Shown: positions 36,459 through 47,690 of the stretch, in pieces
Numbering within the stretch: position 1 is the first letter of the stretch
Layout: the number at the start of each line of letters is the position of its first letter
Assembly: GCA_026874595.1 (NCBI GenBank)
Contig: CM049308.1
Location: 47,501,327-47,565,326, forward strand
From: Sipunculus nudus
Lineage: Eukaryota; Annelida; Sipuncula; Golfingiida; Sipunculidae
Direction of reading: 5' to 3'
DNA: 64,000 bases
Notes under the pieces: generated by a model
Databases searched by the model: none
Seen by the model: the letters and a program-made list of their open reading frames with translations, nothing else
Told to the model about the DNA's origin: nothing
Position numbers and translations under genes: made by a program

Positions 36459-36561
36459 TAGTCCATACATGGACCTCTATGTCCTATGATACTTCTGCTG
36501 GACGGACATCACGTCCGTCCAGCAGAAGTATCATAGGACATAGAGGTCCATGTATGGACTA
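36459..36561. mobile_element. 103-bp perfect foldback element with 9-bp flanking repeats
   Basis: Arms 36459-36507 and 36513-36561 are exact reverse complements (49 bp each; start TAGTCCATACATGGACCTCT, end at GGACGGAC) around a 5-nt loop ATCAC, apart from the loop itself. GATATTTAT lies directly outside both ends (36450-36458 and 36562-36570), as expected for a target duplication. 9-bp duplications occur in Mutator-like elements. A diverged single arm lies at 40460-40490. Confidence 0.9.
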
Positions 36562-36884
36562 GATATTTATCTGCTTCCTATAAATTAAAACAGAACTAAC
36601 TTAACGTTCTAAGCTGACGAACCCGCTTATGAATATGACCTTCCACACGCCTTTTTCGCGGGTATATTTGAACTGTCAGTGACGATCTCAGAAAATCGTA
36701 GTTTGTATCTGTATGACAGATTAAAGTTGTCGACATTAAGTCGTACTTCACCTAAAAATTCCACACGCAAACCTCGACTTTTACTGGTTTTGCAATCAGA
36801 ATCCAAATAAAAATTTTAGGGTCGCACAGTAAATCTAGGGTCGGTCGGGTAACCGGAAACAAAGATCTTTTTTTTTGCGCCTAA

Positions 36885-37821
36885 CGATCGTAAATTCTTC
36901 AAAAAGGGTATCGTTAGCTCTTCTTGGAACATCCGGTGTGCCTGGAAGACTTGTTGTAGACTGGTTCTCTACTCATCTTTTCCACAAGACCCCATATACT
37001 GTATATATGCATCACCTTTACACCAAAATATCGTAGATAATCATGGCCTTGAGATTTTTCTAACTTCACCGCTTGTAACTCCCAGGACTCTCAAACTTTG
37101 CGTAACTGCGGCTCCCCTGAAGCTCTAAAGAGAGAGGGACCAGTCTTTCAGTTCATCTGTCTACAAATGAATGCTTCTTGTTTGAAATATGTCAAAATAC
37201 ATCACACAATATCAAATACATGTTGAATGAAGGCATTCACATGAATTTCACATAATTTTAGATCGAAAGGAGCGCGACAAGGAAAGAGCAATGAACTACC
37301 GTGCACAACAGGAAGCTGTAAAAGGATGGATAGACATGAATTTTTGAGGCAACAAGACAATAATATCCCCCCCCCCCACACACACACCACATAGCAAATA
37401 CCCTGACTATGGCAACGAGACAATAACCCCTGACATATCCCTCGGACAAATACTTCAAGGATAAATATTTAATATATACTCCTTAATCTATTTGCCTTTT
37501 ACCCAGAAAAATTACCCAGATTTTGATATGATCGTGAGAGGTGCAAAAGTAAATTTGAGGTCAAAATATAAAAATGCGTCAAATAAAAAAAAAAAAAAAA
37601 AATTAGACATCATTTTGTTATGATATGACTGTTTACATTTTATTGGTAGTATTGTACAAAATTCTTTGAAATATATGACTGGTTTGCTTTAATGGCAATA
37701 ATGCAAATACAATTAATGTCAGTACCCTCACTTAGGGATAATGTACACAGTGCGGAACTACAGACACAGGGCCAAATTAGTTTTCTTAGAGATATAGCCT
37801 GTTACTTGCTCCTAAAATGAT
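36885..37821. other. Spacer without recognised genes
   Basis: Contains a C run with CA repeat at 37369-37387 and an A run near 37590. Nothing else supported. Confidence 0.4.
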
Positions 37822-38405
37822 TTTTAGCACAGCTGACTGTAACTCAACTGAGCTTTAGTGATCGGCCAGTGTCCGTCGTCCGTCCGTCCATCTGTCTGTC
37901 TGTCTGTCGGTCTATATGTGGGACTAGTACGTTTTGACACCGTTAGACCTTAGGTCACTGTGACCTGTATCCTCCGAGATATGGGGCTTGTAAGTACCTC
38001 CAGAATAATAAAAAAGTTGAAACAAACCCTCCAGCATCTTGATAATAGATGCATGGATTGCCATGAATCTTGCCTTAAATATTTACCATGACCAGAGTTG
38101 TATGTTTCCAAAACTTGTGGTGCCACTTGCGTCAATAATTTCAGTTTATTTACATTTTTTTTTTCACCATGTTTTTGAGACAATCATATAACAACAATTA
38201 TGTCAATTTCTAAACTGTGGTTTTATCGTCTTGAAACCTGGTGTGATCATTGATAATGACTGGTTTCTTCAATTCGTGGGGACTGGTGGCGCCACCTGTA
38301 TTTTTTCTATATTTAAAGATTTTTTTCCTTTATTTTGAGACTGCCAATTTATAATGATACTATCAGATTTGCAACTGTTGTTTTATCTAGTGTCTTGAAA
38401 CATTG
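37822..38405 (-). mobile_element. Family B element, truncated
   Basis: Begins with the reverse of the shared right end ('ttagcacagctgactgtaac', then 'tagtgatcggccagtgtccg') and a (CCGT/CTGT)n tract near 37870-37915. One core unit follows with GGTGGCGCCACC at 38287. The left end is missing. Confidence 0.7.
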
Positions 38406-38940
38406 TTATTAGGGCCCCGCTTGAATAAGCGGATGCCCTATAGTAATCACCATGTCCGTCCGCCTGCTCATCTTTCTGTATATCCGTTTAATTTGTTTCC
38501 TGATGATAACTCCGGTTTGGATAGAGAAATGTATTTCAAACTTAACTTATATATAGCCAACCTATAACGCAAAAAACTCTGTATTTTTCTTTGGGTAATG
38601 AGGTCAGGGTCAAGGTCACATATCCCACTTATTTTGAAAGATTGTGGATGCATTAAGGCCACACTTTTCATCCCAACCGTTCCAGATAGCACATGTAGAT
38701 GACCTGCATGTAGGAGATGAAACTGATTGATTTTGGGATCACAAGGTCGAAGGTCAAGGTGGACATCTGTCCATGTATATGTTTCTGAATGATAATTCCA
38801 GTTTGGATTAACATATTGGTTTCAAACTTGATTTACATATGGCCCCCTAATAAGTTAGAACCCTATTAATTTTTGGGTCATGAGGGCAAAGGTCAAGGTC
38901 ACAGGGGTCACAGGTATAAGCGGAATTCAAAATTATGTCA
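38406..38940 (+). repeat. Family F repeat, two units of about 290 bp
   Basis: Starts 'agggccccgcttgaataag' and 'ccctatagtaatcaccatgt'. The unit with 'gtttcctgatgataactccg', 'gtttggat' and 'gtcaaggtcac' (38498 onward) recurs diverged at 38780 onward. No right end defined. Confidence 0.6.
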
Positions 38941-39139
38941 GGATCCTTATGAGGGTTTGGATTTGTTTGAATCCCGATTAAGATTTGGTGTGGATGTTAT
39001 GTAAATGTTCTCATAATCAATTTCAGCTGAAATTTCCCCTGTTTTACAAAACTTTTGTTGTTTGCAAATAAAGGATTGCTCATCAGACAAATTTCACTTC
39101 AGAAATGAAGTAAGGCATTAACAAAAATCTGAATATCGG

Positions 39140-39310
39140 GGGGAGGGGGAGGGAGTTTAATGTCCATGCCATAATTATTCGGGGGCATTAATCCTAGGGG
39201 TAACTGTTGGTGGGGTTTGTCCTGGGAGTAATTATCTCGGGTAATTATCTGGGGGTTTATTCTCCAGTGGCAATTGTTGGGGGTAATTTTCCTTGGGGAA
39301 AGTGTCTTAA
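39140..39310. repeat. G-rich imperfect minisatellite
   Basis: Repeated words of the type ggggtaattatc / gggggcattaat / ggggtaattttcc, units about 20-30 bp. Confidence 0.6.
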
Positions 39311-39639
39311 TTATTGTTTATGTAATATTTTAAACGATGTTCTTACTCGATTAGATTGCCACAGAACTTCAGTTTGCATACTATTTTGGTAAAACAGTTG
39401 ATTCTTAAAACATAAACAGAGACTTTTTGTTAATTATTATTCATATTAAGCAATATTTTCCTTGACATTCGAATTCCGGTATTTAGATAACACAGCTGAA
39501 CTTGGGACCCCTGCCTCTTCGGATCCTTTTCCAAATATCATGTCCAGGACGACTAGCTTCATTCATTCCTTCAGTTCACCTAAAAATGTACTATCCCTCC
39601 GATAAATGAGTATAAGATGATCAATTAATATAATGGTAT

Positions 39640-40115
39640 CCCCAGACAAAGTCGGGATACTATGATTTCACGACGGTCCCGCAGACGCCGCCACCGCCGC
39701 CGCCGAAAAACCCTGTGAGCGGGATAACTAAAAAAATATTTCACTGATCTTTTTCAAACTTTACATTTGTATAGATATAGGTAAGGGGACGAAGCCTATT
39801 TAAAATGGGGTTATGACCTATCCTAGGAGAGTGACCTTGACCTTGAATAGGTCCATTTCTGCTGAAAATTACACAAAATCTTAAATATCTCAATATCGTT
39901 TGCATGGATTGGTCCCAAAACAAGGTGACAGAAGATCTTGGATAGCCTTGTGATGTGCCAAAAGGTCAAGGACACAGGACAAACATCTTAAAAAAGATTG
40001 TGGATTGATAGATGGAAAAAACAATAATTGCTTGCCAAGTGTCAGTATATGCTGCTAAAAATGGGGGTCTATTCTTAAAGTGGGGGCCGTACTATGTCTG
40101 GGGATACTGTGGCAC
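39640..40115. mobile_element. Family G element with GTATCCCCAGAC ends
   Basis: Left end GTATCCCCAGACAAAGT and right end in reverse GTATCCCCAGACATAGT. About 475 bp, with an internal 'ccgccaccgccgccgccg' run at 39690. Flanking duplication not clear. Confidence 0.65.
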
Positions 40116-41377
40116 CTGCGGTGCCAAGAAATGTCTAGTTTTCCTTCTAGCCCTGCCTGGGCTTTAGTGTATTTATGTTGACTCCTAAAATGCTTAAAAT
40201 AAAACCTGATTCCATGTACCGAAAGATGACACGTAACTCAGTCCCAGCTCTTATCACTAAAGCCCTGTAAAGTCCGTATGGTGAATCCCTGATATTTGCA
40301 TATTAAGGCTCACAAGGCTCCTGAGGATTCCCTCGCATTTGCATATCATGCAGTCACGCCTCCTGTGAATGGCATCGTTGCTATGAGGACGCTAACAGCG
40401 GTCCCACTGGCTCAACCCGCCTAGTAACATTGGCACCGAAATCATGTATATATTCAGAGAGTCCATACATGGATCTTCGTGTCCTATGATATAACTCGGC
40501 TGTTCGAACATTACAGTCCATTGGCCAAATGTAAGTGCATTGTAGACACTGTCGCATCGATTGTATACTGTGTATTGCTTAGTGTTCAAGTTACACTTGA
40601 AAGTCTTGCCACTGCAATGTTAAGTAGCAAACACGCTGATCGCCGTTATCGTTTCAGCCAGCTGGTACATGAATTACAGTTTGACTGCGTTCGTCGCGAG
40701 TGGACCTGAATACCTCACGCTGATTGGATAACTAGAGTCACATTTTTAATCCGGCTTGCTTTGAAAAGCGATGGTCTGATAAACGTTGACACACTGACTT
40801 ACTGAGGCTGAGGGTTATATAAAGTGTTGAAAGTCTTGCCGTACTCAAAATAGCCGAGGAATTAAACATAATATGACTGATAGAATGGGAATATAAATAA
40901 CAAGCTGGAAGCCAACAATAGGCGGTTACTGAATTAACCATGTTGGTTTTGAGAAAGATTCTGGGCTAGACCACTGTTATTATTTCTTACGACACCTGGA
41001 AAAACCTTAGTTCAGCGAGGCAGTGATGTTTGGCGCTGACTGTCCGGAAAGGCCCGAGTTTACCAGTCGATGAAATAAAAGGGTCAGAGAGGTAATAAGT
41101 TACGCGAAGTGGCAGTACCGACACTGAGTGCGATATAGTGAGGGAACGTTTGATATCTCTGTCAGAGGCCACAATTAAGAGCCATTTCATATACTGGGCC
41201 AGTCTATTTTCCTTCACATGCAAGAATAAAGATTTTGTGCAGTAAATTGGAGAAAAATTATATTTAAATTTATTTGTGTTGCTTTATTTGATCCGAAATA
41301 ATCTGTGGATGTAAGTTAAGGTTTTCCATTGTTTTTTTCGCTTGTCTGTTATTTTCTACAAAACATCTAAATCTGTA
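40116..41377. other. Spacer with unsupported frames
   Basis: Frames at 40479-40709 (plus) and 40987-41223 (minus) are short and unrecognised. Apart from the foldback relic no repeat boundary is seen. Confidence 0.35.
40460..40490 (+). repeat. Relic of one foldback arm
   Basis: 'gtccatacatggatcttcgt' then 'gtcctatgat' resembles the arm at 36461-36490 with a few changes; no second arm is seen nearby. Confidence 0.6.
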
Positions 41378-43360
41378 AACAAGGGACCTATGGGTCACGA
41401 CGCTCAGCTGTTATATATGATAAAAAAAATATTATTTAGAAATGAGGCACATGCTGGTTTTGTGTGGTAATAAATATAAGCTGTATTATGAGTTGTTGTT
41501 GTTTAGCTTATGTATGATTTTGATTGTACCTTTGGAGACAGGGAAGAGGATTGATTTCATTTATTTTATTAACAAATGGAGTACTATTGTCACACAGATT
41601 TTGACTTGGCCATATAACTTATAAGCAGAACATATAATATAAGAGTTTAACTATTTATTAAAAAAAATTACAAATACTGTCCCAAATATAATTTTTATAA
41701 AAAATAATAAGAGAATCATATGATTTTTTTAAATGAAATATAACTGATATGATTATTAAAATCATATTTAAGAATATATTCATGAATGCATTCATGAATA
41801 CATTTTGAAAATATTTGCACGAGTATTCATATACTTTCATTTTTACCTGAATTCCTATTCTTTATGCAAGAAATTTTATAATGGAGTACATAATCATATT
41901 CGTATTTAAATACAATTACAAAGTATTCGCACCATGTCTGGTATTTATTCAGTTTCACCAACCAATGATGTTGAGAATCCAGAATATACAAAATTCACAC
42001 ATTTAAATAATGATCATAAGTACCTGGTTTTATGGCTTTTATTTATATTAAAAAAATATCTGTAAAAAATTCATTTTGGACTAATTTCACATCAATGTAC
42101 ACACTAGACACAGTAGGAATCTAGATTAATATTATCAACTGCATCTTTGTCTATCATTAATTTCCTTCATATGATCCCTAATGATTAGTAATGAATAATA
42201 TGATTTACTTCTTTATCATTAAAATTGAACTGAAAAATGCCATAGGTGACTGCATGGTGTTATTTGGAATATGTGACATTCTACCCATCGATACAAGATT
42301 CTTATATCATCAGTAACTGCAATACTGACATCATTCTGGCGTGTGCATAGAGAGTGAAAAATATGTATATTATTTATGATTAAAGTCAGATCAGTGGTTT
42401 TGATATTAGGCAGTCTTGAAGTGTAACAATGGGTTTTTAATGAAAAATGAAGTTTTTCATTAATATCTCGAAGGTATTAAGTCCTAGTGACCAAATTCTT
42501 GGCATGGTAGGGGATTTTGGAGACATCTAACTGTATGCCGAATTTAAGGAACTAAGAGCTGAAGCTGGGGAGCTGAGCTCTTGCAAACTGCATAACACTA
42601 GCTTGATGTAAACAATATGTTACATGGTGCTTGAAAACTTATTAAAATCTACAGTTTTTGATCAACTGGTTTCAAATTTTTGGTGTTAACAGTTGAAATG
42701 CTAACAAAAAAATGCTGTGAAAATTAAATCCACAGTACTTACAGGAAAAAAACGTGCCATGGTCAAAGTTTGGCAAAATTTAAGGTACCAATTTTTTATT
42801 TTTATTAATATTTTAGAAAATTTAAAAGATTTTCATCTAATTTTGGGTATACAATTTAATTTTGATTAATTAAAGTTATATTACTGGAAAAAAAGTCCAT
42901 AGCTTTAACATTTTTGTGTTAAGTGATCAAATATCTTTCCTGATTTTTTACAAAATGCATTATGTTTGGGCCCATAACTTTTTTAAATTAAATAATACAG
43001 ACATAATTTCTGGCATGTACATAGGAACTATATAGAGGAATATTTATGGTAAATATGAGGAAAAACAGATGAGTAGTTTTGATATTAGGCAGTCCTGAAG
43101 TGTGAAAATAGGTTTTTAATAAAAAATTGAGGTTTTTCCTTAATTTCTCAAAGGAACGAAGTTGCAAAGACCCAGTTTTCGGCTTGATAGGAGATCTTGG
43201 GGACATCTAACATTATGCCGAATTTTGGATTCCTAGGTCTTACGGTTTCAAAACGTGCCACATCTACGGACGGACGGACGGACGGACGGACAGACGGACG
43301 GACGACGGACAATGGACCACGACTATAGCTCAGATGACTTATAGTCAGCTGAGCTAAAAA
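41378..43360 (+). mobile_element. Family C element, copy 2 (both ends present)
   Basis: Left end 'aacaagggacctatgggtca'. Right end (ACGG)n at 43259-43310, then 'gactatagctcagatgac' and 'ttatagtcagctgagctaaa'. The right-end hairpin pairs TAGCTCAG.TGAC with GTCA.CTGAGCTA. About 1.98 kb, no coding region. It lacks the 336-bp inverted insertion of copy 1. Confidence 0.85.
43259..43310. repeat. (ACGG)n tract of family C copy 2
   Basis: Tetranucleotide GGAC/ACGG repeat with single ACAG and truncated units, 50 bp upstream of the terminal hairpin. Confidence 0.9.
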
Positions 43361-43489
43361 ATCATAAAAATTTTGACAACAATCTAATGATCTTCATTAT
43401 AATACACAGTAGTATCGTTTTTATCGTTTATAGTTATCGTTTACTTTTTTCGCAACTCTTCTGCAGGTACGTTTTGGTAATGACCGTGC

Positions 43490-45659
43490 TTTAGCTCAGC
43501 TGACTGAAAGTCATCCGAGCTATAGCGATCACTCTTTGTCCGGCGTCCGTCTGTCTGTCCGTCCGTTAACCAGGGACAAATCGTAACCACTAAACCTAGA
43601 ATTTTCTAACTTGACATCCTAGGAGGTCCATAAAAAATCTCCTTGAAAACCTGAAATTAGGTCTCTGTTACCCATATTCTTCGAGCTACGGGGCTCCGAA
43701 GTACCCCCAAGAATAATGGAAAATTTGATCCAAAAGCTCAAGTATCTGAAGAACTAATGCATTGATCACCAATAATTTTTTGCATGGATATTGATCATGG
43801 AGTATTTCATCAGTTTCTGCAGACTGGTGGCGCCACCTGTATTTTTTGGATTTTTACGATTTTTTTCTCTATTTTTGAGACTTTTAAAAGATGCAGTCAT
43901 CTGTTAACAAGGCACAAATCGTAACGACTGGACCTAGAATCTTCTCTATTGACATGCAGGGAGGCCCATGAAAAGTCTTTTTGGAAACCTGAAACTAGGT
44001 CTCTGTTACCTATAACCTCTGAGCTATGGGGCTCCGAAGTACCCCCAAGAATAATAGAAAATTAGAAACAAAAGCTCAAGTATCTGAACAACTATTGCAT
44101 TGATACCATGATTCTTTGCATGTTTATTGATCATGGAATGTTTCATCAGTTTCTGCAGTATGGTGGCGCCACATGTATTTTTAACGAATTTATCTCTATT
44201 TTTGAGAGCTCTTAAGATGCAGTCATATGTTAACAGGGCACAAATCGTAACAACTGGACCTAGAATCTTCTCTCTTGACATGCAGGGTGGCCCATAAAAG
44301 TCTCTTCAAAACCTGAAATTAGGTCTCTGTTACCAATAAACTCTGAGCTATGGGGCTCCGATATACCCCACAGAATAATGAAAAATTGGATACAAAAGCT
44401 CGAGTAACTGAACAACTATTGCATTGATCACCATAATTTTTTTTGCATGGTTATTTATCATGGAATGTTTCATCAGGATCTGCAATCGGGTGGCGCCACC
44501 TGTTTTTTTTTTTTTTTTTTTGGGGGGGGGGGGGGGATTTTTTACGAATTTTTCTCCATTTTTGAGACCTCTTAAGAAGCTGTCATATGTTAACATGCAG
44601 GGCACAAATCGTAACATCTGGACTTAGAATCTTCTCTCTTGACATGCAGGGAGGCCCATAAAAAGTCTCCTTCAAAACCTGAAATTGGGTTTCTGTTACC
44701 TATAAACTCTGAGCTATGGGGCTCCGAAATACCCCTCAGAATAATGGAAAATTTGATACAAAAGCTCAAGTAACTGAACAACTATTGCATTGATCACCAT
44801 GATTTTTTGCATGGTTAATGATCATGGAATGTTTCATCAGTATCATCAGTCTGGTGGCGCAACCTGGTTTTTTTTAATAGATTTTTTACAATTTTTTCTC
44901 CATTTTTGAGACTTCTTAGGAAGCGGTCAACTGTTAACAGGGCACAAGTAGTAACAACTGGACCTAGAATCTTCTCTCTTGACATGCAGGGAGGCCAATG
45001 AAAAGTCTCTTCTGAAACTTGAAATTAGGTCTCTGTTACCCATAACCTCTGAGGTATGGGGCTCTGAAGTACCCCCAGAATAATGCAAAATTTGAGACAA
45101 AATCTCAAGTATCTGAATAACTACTGCCTTGATCACCATGAATCTTTGCATGAATATTGATCATGGCATGTTCCATCATTTCCTGCAGACTGGTGGCGGA
45201 CCCCCTGCAGACCCCCCCCCCCCCCAAAAAAAATAATTTAGCTCAAGTATCTGAATAACTACTGCATTGATCACCCTGATTATGTGCATGAACATTGATC
45301 ATGGGGTGTTCTATCACCTCTTGAAGACTGGTAGTCCAACCTGTATGTTTTCCATTTTTAATGATTTTTTGTTTGTTTTTTTTAGACCTGCAATGAAACT
45401 GTAAACTATTAAAATGACCCAATTCCTATCCACTGGACCTGGAATTTTCTAACTTGACATCAAAAGAGGTTCATGAATATATCTCTGTGGAAACCTGAAA
45501 TTATGTCTCTATTACCCATATTCTCCGAGCTTTGGGGCTCAGAAGTACCCCTCAGAATAATTAAAAATTTGATGTTAATTACATTTCAAATACATCTTAA
45601 AAAACACTCTTTGTATTTTCAAGTTCAGCTGAGCGTCATCGCCCATGGGCCACTTGTTT
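43490..45659 (-). mobile_element. Family B element, complete, reverse orientation
   Basis: Read on the minus strand it starts with 'aacaagtggcccatgggcga' and 'cgctcagctgaa', and ends with 'gagtgatcgctatagctcgg' and 'cagctgagctaaa'. A (CCGT/CTGT)n tract lies at 43545-43568. The core has at least five units of about 338 bp, marked by GGTGGCGCCACC or variants at 43826, 44163, 44492, 44854 and 45192, with 'tctgcag...actgatgaa' beside each. T/G and C homopolymers interrupt two units (44505-44540, 45213-45226). Frames inside are artefacts of the repeats. Confidence 0.85.
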
Positions 45660-46270
45660 TTTTTGTCTTGAACTGACGGAAATTATGCCGAATGAGTCCA
45701 AAGGGGGGTCATTTTCTATATTTTCCCAGGAATCTTAAGAAATTTCGATTAATCTTATCGACTACTTCAGCGTCAACCACCCAAGAACAAGTTATATGCT
45801 AATGGCATGTAAAAGCTGATCTTTATGTGTCAAGAAGATGTGTCACAAGAATGAGTGAGTATGTATATATGCTACTCTCAAAGTATTGTGTGAGTGTGAA
45901 ATTAATGTTTAGAGGCATCATAAGTATAAGAACACTGATCCCTGACATTCCTCAACTGCTTCATAAATAAGCATAAACTGCTTGACATGAGATAAGACCC
46001 TAAATTGAACACAAACTTAAATTATTTCCTTTTAGCATACAGTAATGAAACAAACGTGTCCCTCTTAACAAAGCCTTAACGGATGTTCTGAACCATTCGA
46101 TAAAATAACGAAGTAAACAAAAAGGGTGAACTAACGATTTAGTTCGAGGTACCGAAATTAATCGTTACGAGTGCTTAACGAATTCGTAAGCTTAACGATC
46201 TGTTCGATGTCAGTCGACATATGGATAATAATACAGGTAGTTTAGAAGTATTAAGTCATGTAAACTGCAT

Positions 46271-47690
46271 TTTTAGCTCAGCTGACTGTAAGTCATCTGA
46301 TATATAGCGATCACTCTTTTTCCGTCGTCCGTCCGGCCGTCCGCCGTTAACAAGGCACAAATCGTGATCACTGGACCTGGAATCTTCCTACATTACATCC
46401 AGAGAGGTCCATAAAAAGACTTTTTGGAAACCTGGAATTAGGTCTCTGTTACCCACATTCTTTAAGCTACGGGGCTCCGAAGTACCCCCAAGAACAATGA
46501 AAAATTTGATACAAAGCTTAAATATCTGAACTACTAATGTATTGATCACCATGTTTTTTTTTGCATGGATATTGATCATGGAGTGTTTCATCAGTTTCTG
46601 CAGACTGGTGGCGCCACCTGTACTTTTTTCCATTTTTTACGATTTTTTCTCTCTATTTTTGAGACCTCAACAGATGCCGTCAACTGTTAACAGGGCACAA
46701 ATCATAACCGCTGGACCTGGAATCTTCCTACTTAACATCCAGAGAGGTCCATGAAAAGTCTTCTTTGAAACCTGGAGTAAGGTCTCTGTTTCCCATATTC
46801 TTCGAGCTATGAGGCTCCGAACTATCCCCCAGAATAATGAAAAATTTGATAGAAAAGCTTAAGTATCTGAGCAACTGATGCATTGATCACCATGATTCTT
46901 TGCATGGATATTGATCATGGAGTGTTCCATCAGTTTCTACAGACTGGTGGCACCACCTGTATATTTTCAATTTTTTTTTTTTTACCATTTTTATCTATTT
47001 TTGAGACCTTAAAATATGCGGTCATCTGTTAACAGGGCACAAAACGTAACGACTAGGAGTAGAATCTTCTTTCTTGACATGTTGGGAGGCCAATGAAAAG
47101 TCTTCAAAGAAGTGGTCGTCTGTTAACAGGGCACAAATCATAACTATTTGACCTTGAATCTTCTTTCTTGACATCCTCGGAGGTCCATTAAAAACTCCAT
47201 TGAAACCTGAAATTAGGTCTCTGTTACCCATATCCTCCGAGCTATGGGTACTAGAAGTACCTTCCAGAATAACTAAAATTTGATACAAAAGCTCCAGTAT
47301 CTGAACAACTATTGCATTGATCACCATGATTCTTTGCATTCATATTCATCGTGGAGTGTTTCATCAGTTCTTGCGGACTGGTGGCACCACCTAAAATTTC
47401 TAAAAATTTTAACACATTTTTTTCTTTATTAATGAGATGCGGTCATCCCTTTACAGATTGTAACCTTTGGTCCTAGAATCTTCAAACTTGACATCCAGGG
47501 AGATCTGTGAAAAGTCTCCTAGGAAACATACATTAAGACCTCTGTTACCCATTTTTTTAGCTATGGGTCTTATAAGCACCCCTCAGAATAATTGTAAATT
47601 TGATACCAATGTAGGGCACAAATCATAACCATGGGGCCCAGAATCTTCTAACTTGACATTCTGAGAGTTCCTCAAAAGTTCTCCCCAGCG
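46271..47690 (-). mobile_element. Family B element, truncated
   Basis: Same end as the element at 43490 ('ttagctcagctgactgtaag', 'agcgatcactctttttccg'), followed by units with palindromes at 46607, 46947 and 47381. The array decays into 47400-47690 and the opposite end is absent. Confidence 0.8.

Larger units (their letters stand above)
33850..36881. mobile_element. 3-kb TAA-flanked DNA element (Harbinger-like?)
   Basis: The left end is GGCCTAAAAAAAAGGTCTTT, then 'gtttccg'. The right end in reverse is GGCGCAAAAAAAAAGATCTT, then 'tgtttccg'. Similarity continues inward ('ggtaggtaggtcggg' near the left, 'gggtcggtcgggt' near the right). TAA flanks both ends (33847-33849 and 36882-36884). No transposase recognised; a 103-bp foldback is nested at 36459. 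PIF/Harbinger is suggested only by the TAA flanks and GGC ends. Confidence 0.6.

Noticed and set aside
44505-44540. T18/G14 junction as a regulatory or structural element
   Set aside because: Homopolymers are common in this window inside decayed repeats and may be length-inaccurate in the assembly.
43490-47690. Minus-strand frames of 60-105 codons repeating MVINAIVVQ...-like peptides
   Set aside because: The peptides recur because the DNA is family B tandem repeat; stops and shifts differ between units, so no coding constraint is evident.
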